Source of the DNA: Rossellomorea aquimaris | Lineage (GTDB): Bacteria; Bacillota; Bacilli; Bacillales; Bacillaceae_B | DNA length: 64,000 nt | Direction: 5' to 3' | Assembly: GCF_035590735.1 (NCBI RefSeq) | Contig: NZ_CP141595.1 | Location: 4,127,001-4,191,000 of the forward strand | Part shown: one piece after another, positions 8,954-18,935 of the stretch | How the letters are laid out: each line of letters opens with the position of its first letter | How positions within the stretch are numbered: position 1 is the stretch's first letter | Made by a program: the position numbers and the translations under genes | The notes under the pieces: model-generated | Databases searched by the model: none | What the model saw: the letters and a program-made list of their open reading frames with translations, nothing else | Told to the model about the DNA's origin: nothing

Positions 8954-9919
8954 TCAATCCTTTACTCCTCCAATAGTCAAGCCTTTAATAAAGTACTTTT
9001 GAAAGAAAGGATACGATAAAGCAATCGGAAGAGTGGCAATAACCACCATCGCCATTCTAGCTGAATCTTGTGGAATCGATTCTAAGATGGAACTATTTTG
9101 GTTTGATAGCATGGCATTCTGTTTTATAAAGTCCATATTGTTCTCAATCCGCATTAATAGCGATTGCAATGGTATCAAGTTCGGATCGTCAATGAAGAGG
9201 AGAGCGTTAAACCAATCGTTCCAATAGGCAAGGGTATTGAATAGTGCAATGGTTGCTATACCTGGAACCGATAACGGCAGAACAATGGTTAGAAATATCC
9301 TCCACTCTCCTGCTCCGTCGATGCGGGCGGATTCAAGGATTGCTTCAGGTACGGATCTAAGGAAAAACGTTCTCATAATAATGATATAGAAAGCATTAAC
9401 AGCCATTGGAAGAATTAGGGCCCACATCGAATTCTTCAAGTCCAGAAATTGTGTCATCACGATGTAGAATGGAACCATTCCTCCGCTAAATAGCATCGTG
9501 AAAAAAGCGATAAAGGTGAATTGCTTTCTGAATATAAACTGTTTTCTCGATATAGCATAGGCGTACAATGCAATAACCGTCACGCTGATGAAAGTACCTA
9601 ATACTGTAACCAAAATGGTTACACCATATGCTCTCACGACCTGTGCTTTCATTTCCCATAAATACCTATATGCTTCAAAACTCCACTGTTCCGGAATAAG
9701 CTGATAACCATTTTCCGCTAATGATTGTTCATTACTAAGCGAAATGATGATCACATATAAAAATGGAAATATACATAGAAAGGCGAAGGTACCAAGCAAT
9801 AGATGCATAAAGATGCTCGTCTTTCCTGAAAATCCATAAGGGTTATACGTTTTTTTCTTCGTTTGTTTCTTATCCGCTTCCTTCTGGTAACTCGTCGTGA
9901 CATTAGTAGATGTCTCCAT
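8954..9919 (-). CDS. ABC sugar permease, LplC/YtcP type
   Basis: Inner-membrane half of the importer, 321 residues, about six membrane spans after a Lys-rich cytosolic N-terminus. The EAA-loop that contacts the ATPase is seen in ESARIDGAGEWRIFLTIVLPLSVPG. The C-terminus KYFIKGLTIGGVKD is typical of the MalG-like second permease. GAAAGGAGAG precedes the ATG at 9919. It sits 32 bases after the other permease and 70 bases before the binding protein. There is no ATPase gene in the operon; LplABC-type systems usually borrow a shared MsmX-like ATPase coded elsewhere. Confidence 0.9.
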   Translation of the reverse strand: METSTNVTTSYQKEADKKQTKKKTYNPYGFSGKTSIFMHLLLGTFAFLCIFPFLYVIIISLSNEQSLAENGYQLIPEQWSFEAYRYLWEMKAQVVRAYGVTILVTVLGTFISVTVIALYAYAISRKQFIFRKQFTFIAFFTMLFSGGMVPFYIVMTQFLDLKNSMWALILPMAVNAFYIIIMRTFFLRSVPEAILESARIDGAGEWRIFLTIVLPLSVPGIATIALFNTLAYWNDWFNALLFIDDPNLIPLQSLLMRIENNMDFIKQNAMLSNQNSSILESIPQDSARMAMVVIATLPIALSYPFFQKYFIKGLTIGGVKD

Positions 9920-9951
9920 CCAGTACTCTCCTTTCTCTCTAATGTATTTTC

Positions 9952-10890
9952 TTAGAACAAGGCATTATCTTCATCAATCTTTCTCACAATATAGTTAGTT
10001 ATTAGAATTAATATAAACCCAACGGTCGCTTGGTATAAACCAGCCGCTGTACTCATTCCTATATCCCCCATTGTCATCAATCCCCGGTAAACGTATGTAT
10101 CGATAACATTCGTTACAGAGTAAAGAGGTCCCGAGTCACGAGGGATTTGATAGAACAATCCGAAATCGGCGCTGAAGATGCTGCCAATATTCAGTATCGT
10201 TAATATCACAATGAGTGGCATGATCATAGGAATGGTAACGTGACGAATCTGCTGCCACTTATTTGCTCCATCAATCATCGCCGCTTCATAATGCGTCCTA
10301 TCAATACCGACAATGGCAGCAAGATACACAATACTGCTAAATCCTACACCTTTCCACTGGCTAATTACTGTTATGAAATAAGGCCAATATTGCGGTTCGT
10401 TATACCAAGAAACGGGCTCTATATTAAAGAAGCCCAGCACACTATTAAATAATCCCTTGTCTACACTAAGAAAGGCGAATACAAAGTAACTGACTACCAC
10501 CCACGATAAGAAATGAGGAAACAACATTCCAGTCTGATAGATTTTGGCTAATTTCTGCTTCGTTATTTCACTTAATATAATGGCTACGGCTACGGATAAT
10601 ATCAATCCGACTATGATAAATAGGATGTTATAGAGTAGGGTATTTCTCGTTATGACAAATGCATCATTTGTACTGAACAAGAACTTGAAATTCTCAAACC
10701 CCACCCATTCACTGTGAAATACGCTGGCAAAAAAGCCATCAGGATGAAACCGAAAGTTCTTAAATGCAATGATCTGCCCAAACATGGGAATATATTTCAT
10801 GACGATGAGCCATATAAACCCTGGTAAAATCATTAACAGCCATATTCGGTTATCGTACACATTTTTAACAAATCGATTGACTCTGCTCAT
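9952..10890 (-). CDS. ABC sugar permease, LplB/YteP type
   Basis: First gene of the importer operon; 312 residues with six predicted spans. Family marks are ILPGFIWLIVMKYIPMFGQIIAFKNF near the start and the EAA-loop EAAMIDGANKWQQIRHVTIPMI. It pairs with the LplC-type permease to form the channel. GGGAGGAG precedes the ATG at 10890. Polysaccharide-type importers of this class take up larger oligosaccharides than MalEFG-type ones, in line with uptake of a whole Man(n)GlcNAc glycan. Confidence 0.9.
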   Translation of the reverse strand: MSRVNRFVKNVYDNRIWLLMILPGFIWLIVMKYIPMFGQIIAFKNFRFHPDGFFASVFHSEWVGFENFKFLFSTNDAFVITRNTLLYNILFIIVGLILSVAVAIILSEITKQKLAKIYQTGMLFPHFLSWVVVSYFVFAFLSVDKGLFNSVLGFFNIEPVSWYNEPQYWPYFITVISQWKGVGFSSIVYLAAIVGIDRTHYEAAMIDGANKWQQIRHVTIPMIMPLIVILTILNIGSIFSADFGLFYQIPRDSGPLYSVTNVIDTYVYRGLMTMGDIGMSTAAGLYQATVGFILILITNYIVRKIDEDNALF

Positions 10891-10921
10891 GCTTCTCCTC
10901 CCTTCTGATCTCTATAATTCA

Positions 10922-10941
10922 ATTATATGAAAACCCTTACA
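10922..10941 (-). promoter_or_regulatory. Importer operon -10 box with overlapping cre-like box
   Basis: On the minus strand a perfect TATAAT (10922-10927 complement) lies 32 bases before the permease start. No good -35 box exists, as expected for an activator such as the adjacent YesN-type regulator. Positions 10927-10941 (ATGAAAACCCTTACA) match the cre consensus except for the central G, suggesting catabolite control. Confidence 0.5.
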
Positions 10942-11022
10942 TGATAAATAGTTGAGATATCTTAGATTTACTGGTCAAAATAAATACAATCATTGAAATT
11001 ACTATATTTTCAGGAAACTATC

Positions 11023-11054
11023 AAAAAAAGCCTCTTAATCAAAGAGACTTTTTT
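11023..11054 (-). terminator. Terminator of the two-component operon
   Basis: On the minus strand AGTCTCTT pairs with AAGAGGCT (one G-T) and is followed by seven T. It lies directly after the response-regulator stop and separates that operon from the importer promoter. Confidence 0.8.
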
Positions 11055-12542
11055 TCATGCTTGTGAGTGTTGTTTTCTCCACTCGGAAGGGGTTGCATGT
11101 TCGTATTTTTTAAACTGCTTATAGAAATAAGTAGCATCCGTATAGCCTACTTTTTTTCCGATATGCCCTGCTTTCTCATGTGAATTCATTAAGAGTTTCT
11201 TAGCCCGGTCAATTCTAAGGTGGTTCAGATATTTGGTGAAAGAGTCTTTGACTTCCTTTTGAAATAATTGCCCTAAATAGATGGGATTGATGTGAAAACG
11301 ATGGCCGAGTGTTTTCAAGGACATATCTTCTGAGTAGTTCTGATGGATATAGGTAAGGACCGTTTGAATGATCGGACTCTTCTTCTCTTCTCCACTATCA
11401 TCATGTTCTATGTACCTTATGCATTGATCCATTATGGCAAGGGCGTCTTCATTACCTTGAAGGTACAGAATTTGGTGGATTAATTGAACGTATTGAGTAT
11501 ACTCCAGGGAAATCAGAAACTTGTTTTTCATCTGAAAGAAGTACTCAAGCATGATGCTTTTTATAACGAATACGTCTTTATCTTGTTCAAGCTGAGTGAA
11601 GATTTCACTTAAATAATTGCGTACAGTATCATATTCCTGATTAGCTAATTGCTCCAGAATATCCGGTTTCAGGTAGTTAATCGTCTGTTTATCAGATGTT
11701 GATGATTTCAAGTGCATTTCCTCTGCTATACGATGATCTTGATCCGGCAGCAGCATCTTCAATTCACACGCCATTTCTAACTCTCGGTAAACCTTCTCGG
11801 CATCTTCGATTAGATCTACTCTTCTACTCAAGACAACAACGTGTTCTCTCCCGTTGCATACATGCTCAACAATCGAGGAGACCTCCTCTTTCTCCTCTTC
11901 AAAAGACTCCTCAGACCAAATGAGTAGAACGTCCCCTGAAGGTGTAGTGATCGCCAATGTACTAGTTTCTTCCTCAATCGTTTTCTGCAGGTGTATCGCA
12001 TCTTCCAATTCTGTTTTTAACAAACCCAGACGAAGAGGTGTTTGAATATTGACCATTGGGTATAACGAGATTCTTTCTTTAAAATCATTTTCCGTCATTT
12101 TTCTCATCAGCCATCTCCAAATGGAGTGATCGCGGAGAATAAGGATAGACTCTTCTTCTAGTGATATCCGATCTATTTTCTCTTTCAAGTGAAGGATGGT
12201 AGACAAGAGCTCATCTTCATTAATGGGCTTTAATAGATAATTTTCAATACCAAGCTTCAGACCTTTTTTTACCAAGTCGAACTCTTGAAAACCTGAAAGA
12301 ATAATAGACTTAATCGATTCTTTTTCCTTGGCTATCCTCTCTATCAACTCCAGGCCGGTTAGTTCAGGCATTTTAATATCAGTGATTAATACATCAAATT
12401 CAATTTCCCTGGACAGTTCTAATGCTTCCATGCCATTCTTCGATGTAGCCACAATAGTAAATCCAATGTCTTCCCAATCAAGTATATACTTCATTCCTTC
12501 TAGAATAAGGGGTTCATCGTCTACCAGCATAACTTTTATCAC
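11055..12542 (-). CDS. YesN-type response regulator (receiver + AraC HTH)
   Basis: DNA-binding regulator of 495 residues. The receiver spans about 1-120 with phospho-acceptor D55 in VLITDIKMPELTG and Lys in LLKPINEDE. A long middle region is followed by a C-terminal AraC double HTH (about 395-490: SLKTLGHRFHINPIYLGQLFQKEV, KVGYTDATYFYKQFKKY). The start is a GTG at 12542, six bases after GAGGTG; the histidine kinase stop is 3 bases upstream. YesMN pairs activate neighbouring glycan importers, so its likely target is the permease operon promoter near 10930 and perhaps the GH operon. Confidence 0.9.
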   Translation of the reverse strand: MIKVMLVDDEPLILEGMKYILDWEDIGFTIVATSKNGMEALELSREIEFDVLITDIKMPELTGLELIERIAKEKESIKSIILSGFQEFDLVKKGLKLGIENYLLKPINEDELLSTILHLKEKIDRISLEEESILILRDHSIWRWLMRKMTENDFKERISLYPMVNIQTPLRLGLLKTELEDAIHLQKTIEEETSTLAITTPSGDVLLIWSEESFEEEKEEVSSIVEHVCNGREHVVVLSRRVDLIEDAEKVYRELEMACELKMLLPDQDHRIAEEMHLKSSTSDKQTINYLKPDILEQLANQEYDTVRNYLSEIFTQLEQDKDVFVIKSIMLEYFFQMKNKFLISLEYTQYVQLIHQILYLQGNEDALAIMDQCIRYIEHDDSGEEKKSPIIQTVLTYIHQNYSEDMSLKTLGHRFHINPIYLGQLFQKEVKDSFTKYLNHLRIDRAKKLLMNSHEKAGHIGKKVGYTDATYFYKQFKKYEHATPSEWRKQHSQA

Positions 12543-12545
12543 TTA

Positions 12546-14315
12546 CTACACCTCACTTATTAGTGGTATTTTAACCGTGACGGAAGTTTTGACATTAGGT
12601 ACACTTCGTATCTCCACCCCATAATCGGAACCATACTTTAATTGAATGCGCCTGTGAACATTTCCCAGTCCGATTGAATCGGAAGTTCCTTCTTCCTGTT
12701 TCAATCTTGATTTAATATCTTCCAACTTTTTTTGTTCAATGCCACTTCCATTGTCTTCAATATCTATGATAAGGATATCGTTCTGCTCATAAATGGTGAC
12801 CGCTAATTGGTTGGTATCGCTATCTCTCCTGAAGCCATGCAATAAGAAATTTTCAATCAAGGGCTGTAATATAAATGAAGGCGTATAGTAGTCCCTGATT
12901 TTTTCTTCTACATTAAAGTTGTCGATTAACTGATTTTGAAATCGAATTTTAAATAATTCAATATATTGTTGTGCATGGTTGATTTCGTTCTCAACCGTAA
13001 CCAAGTCTTCTGTTTTCAAGGAATATCGAAATAACTGAGCTAATTGGACAATCATTTTGGCAGATGTTCGTCCACCCTCAGCTAATGATTTCATTCGTAT
13101 GGCTTCCAATGTGTTGTATAAGAAATGAGGATTAATCTGTGCTTGAAGATTCGCCAATTCAGCTTCTCTTTGTTTCAGCTTGGATAAGTAGACTCTATCA
13201 ATATAGTCATTTAAATCATCCAATGTTTTGTTAATCGTATGAGATATATCTGTAAGATCATCATCTACATTGGCGGTTATTATTCTTGCCGTTAAATTGC
13301 CTTCTTGAACTTCCTTCATTTTATTAAGAATTTCATCGACTCGTTTTGAGTAGCCGCGTAATGCTATGTAAGGAAGCGAAATAGACAAAATCGTTAACAA
13401 AACAATAATAGAAAGAATGGTTAATTTATATGTAAGGAGCTGTGACATTTCCTTTTCTGAAATGACAGCCGTGATCATGAGCTGACTCGTAGGCTCGATG
13501 GAGGACTGTATATAGTAACGCTCCTCGAAGTCTACTTTCTTTTGAACCGCTCGATAAGATAAATCCTTTAGAAGTCGTTCAGGTACATTTCCATAAGAAT
13601 AATAGAGTTCTTTTTTCATATTTGTGATAAAGAAGGATCCTTTAGAAGGTGTGTCTTTCAGTGATAATAACCGATCTATATTTTCATAACTGAAAAAGAC
13701 CTGTACTTTTCCCAACCGGTCCATCGAAACGGGATCGTTTATTTGTTCTTCCACTACATACATATCCTTAGGCACGACATACTTATCCTTTGGAAGGGGC
13801 TGGTTTTCTAACATAAAGCTACTGTCTTCTTTAGGTTGATTATGTTGATTCCACCTACCATGATCGAACAAATACATATACTCTGTTCCTAAACTTTCAT
13901 TTCGAACACGCAATGCAATGGACTCTGAATCTCTGGAGAAATAGTTCTTTACATAAATATCGAAATTATAAGGAACAAAGGAATCACTGCTCGAGAATTT
14001 ATCTAAGCGATACCCAATATATTCTTGGTAGTCATGCTGTAAAGCAAAAGCCAAATCTTCAATTAACCGTTCTTCTTGGTAAAGCTGACGAATACCTTGA
14101 CTAACGAATTGATGCTTGGCATGTATTTCAGATTTGATCTCATCGATCACCGCTTCTTGTCTATCAATTTCACGTTGAACGATAAAGTCAGAATAATATT
14201 CTGATAGAAAAACAAACAAGGTAGACATTGTAAGGAAAATGATGAGGGAATAAGTTAAAAACACTCTATAAAACATTCTCTTGCTTATTCGTTTGAAAAA
14301 TAGGAACGCTTTCAT
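12546..14315 (-). CDS. YesM-type sensor histidine kinase
   Basis: Membrane sensor of 589 residues: span at about 17-37, extracellular sensing region to about 290, second span about 292-314, HAMP linker, a His-kinase domain with phospho-His in QINPHFLYNTLEAIR, and a C-terminal HATPase (N box FILQPLIENFLLHG, G box DNGSGIEQ, GLGNVHRRIQ). It is immediately upstream of the YesN-type regulator and probably senses the glycan or the loaded binding protein outside the cell. AGGGG lies before the ATG at 14315. Confidence 0.92.
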   Translation of the reverse strand: MKAFLFFKRISKRMFYRVFLTYSLIIFLTMSTLFVFLSEYYSDFIVQREIDRQEAVIDEIKSEIHAKHQFVSQGIRQLYQEERLIEDLAFALQHDYQEYIGYRLDKFSSSDSFVPYNFDIYVKNYFSRDSESIALRVRNESLGTEYMYLFDHGRWNQHNQPKEDSSFMLENQPLPKDKYVVPKDMYVVEEQINDPVSMDRLGKVQVFFSYENIDRLLSLKDTPSKGSFFITNMKKELYYSYGNVPERLLKDLSYRAVQKKVDFEERYYIQSSIEPTSQLMITAVISEKEMSQLLTYKLTILSIIVLLTILSISLPYIALRGYSKRVDEILNKMKEVQEGNLTARIITANVDDDLTDISHTINKTLDDLNDYIDRVYLSKLKQREAELANLQAQINPHFLYNTLEAIRMKSLAEGGRTSAKMIVQLAQLFRYSLKTEDLVTVENEINHAQQYIELFKIRFQNQLIDNFNVEEKIRDYYTPSFILQPLIENFLLHGFRRDSDTNQLAVTIYEQNDILIIDIEDNGSGIEQKKLEDIKSRLKQEEGTSDSIGLGNVHRRIQLKYGSDYGVEIRSVPNVKTSVTVKIPLISEV

Positions 14316-14338
14316 TTATGAATCCCCTAACGTAAGGT

Positions 14339-14374
14339 AAAAGGGGGAACAGAAGCTTGGACGCACCTGTTCCC
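14339..14374 (-). terminator. Terminator of the glycosidase operon
   Basis: On the minus strand GGGAACAG (14367-14374 complement) pairs with CTGTTCCC (14345-14352 complement), loop 14 bases, followed by CCTTTT. It sits between the last glycosidase stop (14449) and the sensor kinase start (14315). Confidence 0.65.
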
Positions 14375-14448
14375 TGTTCTTCACCTGCGATTCTATCAAA
14401 ATGGTGACTTCCTTTATGGAGGCCAGCCTATCAGGCAGGAAGATCTGC

Positions 14449-17400
14449 TCATAACCCTGGTTCAGTCCAATAGGGACCCTCAGCGTTCTGCTCCTTTATT
14501 ATGAGTTCAATCGTCTTGATTTCATAAGGATTGAATGTCAAACATATTGGGCCTTCATTGAAATCCGAGATGCTTTCATCTTCCATAAGATTGATTTCCC
14601 GCCATGCCTCTAACGGCAATGAACTGGTGATGGTGACGGATGAGCGTGCACCTTCCATTTCATGAAGACGGACAATCAGGGATTCACGGTCTTCCGCTTT
14701 TTTCACCGTGTCGATGATGACGCCATGACCGGAAATAGACAGTAGGGGTTCCTGGAACCCGGATTGGGTTTCTCCCCGGACGATCCGAAGCGGTGCGTTC
14801 AGGTAAGTGGCTTCCCGTTCAATATCCTGCTTAGACGTTTGTCCAGCGAAAGGATAGAGTGAATAGACGAAGTGATGATGCCCTATATCAGCCTTGGGAT
14901 CTGGATATACGGGCCCTTTTAATAAAGAAAGGCCAAGGACATTATCTTTAATCGAGTAGCCATACTTACTATCGTTCATTAAACTGATCCCATAATAAGG
15001 TTCGGTGAGCGCCACCCATTTATGACCCACCGACTCGAACCTCGCCATATCCCAAGAAGTGTTCCAGTGGGTTGGGCGTTTGACATTCCCGAACTGGATA
15101 TCGTATATGGCTTCGGTCGATCGGATGCTAACTGGAAACTCCACTTTGAGAAGCTGCTGTCTGGCAGACCAATTAATATCCGTCTCGAAGTCGATGCGTT
15201 TTGTATGAGAATAACAATGGATTCTCTGGAAAATTTCCATTTGTGGGGTTTTCCATGTGAATGCTACGGTTGTTTTTAATGGTCCATTTTCAAGTATAGT
15301 ACACTCCTCGAGTAAATCAATAGGAGTCGATTTCTCCACATAATAAAGGTCAATGTCCCAGGCATCGTGGGCGAGTGGCTTGTCTTCATAGAGTTTCAGC
15401 ACATTGCCTGTTGCTCCAGCCTGAATCATCTCCCGTCCCTCTTCTTTATCGAAGAGACTTGTGATGTGACCATCTGTATTCCATCGGATGCGATAAAACG
15501 GTGTTTCCCATCTTCTTTCATTCAAGTCAATGTTACTCAACATCCTTTTTTCCTTCTCCCCCTTCTCCGCCATACTGATCGTGTGATAGGAGAACGGTTT
15601 CGTTTCAGGTACCAGGACGAGGGTATCACCATTAGACAGAGTCTGGGTCTCGACCTCTATTCCATCCATCTCATAAACTCCATTGGATTCAGGCACGGTG
15701 ACCAGGACCGATGATGTATATTGATGTGGATGTAGAAATGACCAATGTTTATCTCCATCGAAGATATAATTCTCTTGAGAGGTTATAATTGTTTCCTTGA
15801 TTCCAGACGCTTTTTCATAATCTTGGTGTGCATCTTCGTATACTTCCGTAATTGAAGAACCCGGGATAATGTCGTGGAATTGGTTTAGTAGGATCATCTT
15901 CCACCCCTTTTCAAGGAGCTCCTGGGGATAGTGATCCCATCCATTCACAGCACTGTTCCAGGAAGAGAGGAGTTCCGCTTCACGGTACCCGTATTCCAGT
16001 TTGCGATTCATTTCTTTCATCTTCGCATGACTGGTATACGTACCCCGGTGATACTCTAAATATAATTCCCCATCCCACGTATGAGTGTACTGATCGGATT
16101 TTCCGACGGTATCATGAAGTTTCTCGAAATAGTCATGGGCATTGACAGATTTTACGGACGGCATGCTTGGGACGGTGTCAAGATGGCGCTTCATTTCGAT
16201 CATTTCACGATTGACGCCGCCACCTCCGTCTCCGTATCCGTATGCCAGGAGCAATTCTTTATTCAAGTCTTTATCACGGTACTTTTCCCAAATGCCTTTA
16301 ACGGTTTCAGCCGTGATCAGCCCGTTATACGTATAGAACCATGAGTCGGCAGGTCTTCCCGGTTCAGGCGTCGTAATGAAATGTGTCAGGATTTCGGAAC
16401 CGTCAATTCCTCTCCACTGGAACGTATCGTGGGGCATCCGGTTGTATTGATTCCAACTGATCTTCGTCGTCATGAACGTATCAATGCCTGATTTCCTTAA
16501 TATTTGCGGTAAGGACCAGCTGTAGCCGAATACATCAGGAAGCCATAAAGTCCGGGTCTTCTTATTGAACTCTTTCTCAAAAAACCTTTTACCGTATAAC
16601 AGCTGACGTACGAAGGATTCCCCGGATGGAATGTTACAGTCGGCTTCCACCCACATGGAGCCCTCCACTTCCCACTGACCATCCGCAACCTTCGCTTTGA
16701 TCGCTGCGAACAATTCCGGATCTTCCTCCTTCACCCATTCGTAAAGTTGAGGCTGGCTTTGGAGGAAAGTGTAGTCAGGATAAAGTTCCATCAATCTAAG
16801 TACTGTGTAGAACGTCCTCCTTGCCTTTTCCTTCGTATGTTTTGTACGCCACAGCCAGGCAAGGTCGATATGGGAATGACCGGTGGCATGTATGGTTACA
16901 TCCGAATACTTGGGTAGGTTTTCCATTTCATGTAATAGTACAGAACGGGCAGCATAAAGACTTTGATAAAAGGTCTCACTTCCACTGTCCGACCAGTCGA
17001 TCTCATGGAATGTCCGGTTGAGGATGGCCAAAACGATGGAACGGTTAGGGTCGTGCTCATCTTGTTGCTTAATAGAATCCAGTATCGCTTTGGATTTGAA
17101 ATACAGGTCATCCACTTTCTCATCCAAGTATCCCCACCAGGCTTCCTTCAACCGGTAATACTGGTTAGCAGGCTGACCGCCCCCCTCTAGACCGGACCAA
17201 AGCTGAATGGAAATATCGAGGGAGTCCTCTGCAGGCAGGATGACTTCTTTATGATTGGAATCGACCCCTTGGAACGGCTTTTCATTCACATAGAGGAGGG
17301 ACTCGAATCCTGAGTTGTTCCCCCCTCCTGTCCTTCCGAGATCGAGGTAGAGGACAGCTTTCTTTCCTCGCCATTCTTCCGGGATAGAAAGAAACGTATT

Positions 17401-17598
17401 CAACCAAAGATATTTGTCCCTTCCTGACCAGGTATCGTTTACTTTCATTTTTTGATCTGAATATCCTTCAGGGAAAATATTCTCTTTTCCTTGTTGGGGC
17501 TCATAAAGATTAAAAGAGTCGATGCCCCTTATATCCCGGTAACGCAGGCGATCCAACTCGTTTACTCGGTTTTCTAGCTTTTGGATAGGATAAAACAT
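14449..17598 (-). CDS. GH38 alpha-mannosidase, long (Ams1/MAN2C1-like) type
   Basis: Cytosolic retaining alpha-mannosidase of 1049 residues with no signal peptide. A lectin-like N-terminal region of about 230 residues precedes the catalytic domain. Zinc site: ATGHSHIDLAWLWRT (H and D), nucleophile Asp in LWLPDVFGYSW, second His in NQFHDIIPGSS. Length and motifs match the broad-specificity cytosolic class that trims free oligomannosides. It is the last gene of the operon 24545-14449. GGAGG lies before the ATG at 17598. In this locus it is expected to remove alpha-1,2/1,3-linked mannose from imported glycan; the exact linkage is not readable from sequence. Confidence 0.92.
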   Translation of the reverse strand: MFYPIQKLENRVNELDRLRYRDIRGIDSFNLYEPQQGKENIFPEGYSDQKMKVNDTWSGRDKYLWLNTFLSIPEEWRGKKAVLYLDLGRTGGGNNSGFESLLYVNEKPFQGVDSNHKEVILPAEDSLDISIQLWSGLEGGGQPANQYYRLKEAWWGYLDEKVDDLYFKSKAILDSIKQQDEHDPNRSIVLAILNRTFHEIDWSDSGSETFYQSLYAARSVLLHEMENLPKYSDVTIHATGHSHIDLAWLWRTKHTKEKARRTFYTVLRLMELYPDYTFLQSQPQLYEWVKEEDPELFAAIKAKVADGQWEVEGSMWVEADCNIPSGESFVRQLLYGKRFFEKEFNKKTRTLWLPDVFGYSWSLPQILRKSGIDTFMTTKISWNQYNRMPHDTFQWRGIDGSEILTHFITTPEPGRPADSWFYTYNGLITAETVKGIWEKYRDKDLNKELLLAYGYGDGGGGVNREMIEMKRHLDTVPSMPSVKSVNAHDYFEKLHDTVGKSDQYTHTWDGELYLEYHRGTYTSHAKMKEMNRKLEYGYREAELLSSWNSAVNGWDHYPQELLEKGWKMILLNQFHDIIPGSSITEVYEDAHQDYEKASGIKETIITSQENYIFDGDKHWSFLHPHQYTSSVLVTVPESNGVYEMDGIEVETQTLSNGDTLVLVPETKPFSYHTISMAEKGEKEKRMLSNIDLNERRWETPFYRIRWNTDGHITSLFDKEEGREMIQAGATGNVLKLYEDKPLAHDAWDIDLYYVEKSTPIDLLEECTILENGPLKTTVAFTWKTPQMEIFQRIHCYSHTKRIDFETDINWSARQQLLKVEFPVSIRSTEAIYDIQFGNVKRPTHWNTSWDMARFESVGHKWVALTEPYYGISLMNDSKYGYSIKDNVLGLSLLKGPVYPDPKADIGHHHFVYSLYPFAGQTSKQDIEREATYLNAPLRIVRGETQSGFQEPLLSISGHGVIIDTVKKAEDRESLIVRLHEMEGARSSVTITSSLPLEAWREINLMEDESISDFNEGPICLTFNPYEIKTIELIIKEQNAEGPYWTEPGL

Positions 17599-17621
17599 AT
17601 GGAGCCTCCATTCAAAAAATT

Positions 17622-18929
17622 TTATTGATTAGCAAGCCCCAATGGACTTTCCGGTACGAAGATTCCGACTTCATTTAGAATGAATTCACTAAACATGGAA
17701 TTGGCCCACGCAAACCAAGAGCGAGTGAACTCTTCCGGACGATCGGCATCGAATCCTTCGTGCATGTAAAGGGTAGATGCGTGAGTATTCTTGAACATCT
17801 TGAGGATCCTTCCTTTTTCCTCTTTAGAAGTCGCCGTCATTCCCTGAATGGCCAGGCTGATATGCCAGATATAATGATCAGGTGTGTGGGGGCTTCCGAT
17901 TCCTTCAGCCTTTTTCCCTTCATAGAAGTAAGGGTTGTGTCGGCTTAGAATGAACTTCCGGGTATTTACATACGTTTCATCATAAGGATCTGTATATCCT
18001 AGGTACGGGATGGCCAAAAGGCTTGGTACGTTGGCGTCATCCATCAGATTGTACTGTCCGTCCCCATCGGTTTCGTAAGCATAGATTTCCCCGAAGACCG
18101 GATGGTTCACTTTAGCGAAAGTCTCGATACCTTTCTTGATTTCAAAAGAAAGCTGCTCCATTTGACCGGCGAGCTTGTCCTCCTTCATTTCCTCCAGCAT
18201 TTCCTTCGCATACCCCAGTACCACAACAGCGAACATATTGGCAGGCACTAGATAACCATACAAACAAGCATCATCACTAGGACGGAATCCCGACCAAGTC
18301 ATACCTGTCTTCACGGAATATCCACCTTTCCCCTCCCTCAGAAGAGTATCCGATACGCGGCAGTTCTGCCGTTCAAAGAGATACGGAGATCCGTCCTCGT
18401 GATCCTGCTCCACTTTCCATACATCATGGATGACCGTCAGCACTTCTCTTAGTCGGTCATTCAATATGCTCCCATCACCTGTCGCCTTCCAATAAAGGTA
18501 CGTCAATTGAATAGGATAACAGAGGGAGTCCACTTCATATTTACGCTCCCATATCCATGGAGTCATCTCTGTACGGTCGTCCTGGTGACCTTGATTGTCT
18601 GCCGTCTGGTTGAAGGCATTCGCATAAGGGTCTAGAAGAATGTACTTCCATTGGCGTTCGATGACCCCTTTCAGCATAGCAGCAATCTCCGCATCTTCTT
18701 TCGCAAGGACCAAATAGGGGCGTACCTGGGCCGATGAATCCCGGAGCCACATAGCTGGGATGTCACCCGTTATCACAAAGGTTCCATCCTGATCCTTTTT
18801 CAATGTTGTTTGATACGTATTCAAGAAGCAATTTTCGAATAACTCATAGACTTCCGAATCATGGCTATAGGCCGACTTCACTTTATTCATAATCGTTTGA
18901 AAAGACGCTGGTACTACTTTTTCACTCAT
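17622..18929 (-). CDS. GH125 exo-alpha-1,6-mannosidase
   Basis: Inverting, metal-independent exo-alpha-1,6-mannosidase of 435 residues, (alpha/alpha)6 fold. The family signature DIPAMWLRDSSAQVRPYL is near residue 60, followed by ANAFNQTADNQGHQDDRTEM and TGMTWSGFRPSDDACLYGY. No signal peptide. The ATG at 18929 has GAGGAG nine bases upstream; the upstream gene stops at 18936. Studied GH125 enzymes of Streptococcus pneumoniae and Clostridium perfringens cleave the alpha-1,6 branch of N-glycan mannose, so its presence beside GH38 and GH85 genes is strong support for an N-glycan pathway. Confidence 0.93.
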   Translation of the reverse strand: MSEKVVPASFQTIMNKVKSAYSHDSEVYELFENCFLNTYQTTLKKDQDGTFVITGDIPAMWLRDSSAQVRPYLVLAKEDAEIAAMLKGVIERQWKYILLDPYANAFNQTADNQGHQDDRTEMTPWIWERKYEVDSLCYPIQLTYLYWKATGDGSILNDRLREVLTVIHDVWKVEQDHEDGSPYLFERQNCRVSDTLLREGKGGYSVKTGMTWSGFRPSDDACLYGYLVPANMFAVVVLGYAKEMLEEMKEDKLAGQMEQLSFEIKKGIETFAKVNHPVFGEIYAYETDGDGQYNLMDDANVPSLLAIPYLGYTDPYDETYVNTRKFILSRHNPYFYEGKKAEGIGSPHTPDHYIWHISLAIQGMTATSKEEKGRILKMFKNTHASTLYMHEGFDADRPEEFTRSWFAWANSMFSEFILNEVGIFVPESPLGLANQ

Positions 18930-18935
18930 GGTCAA

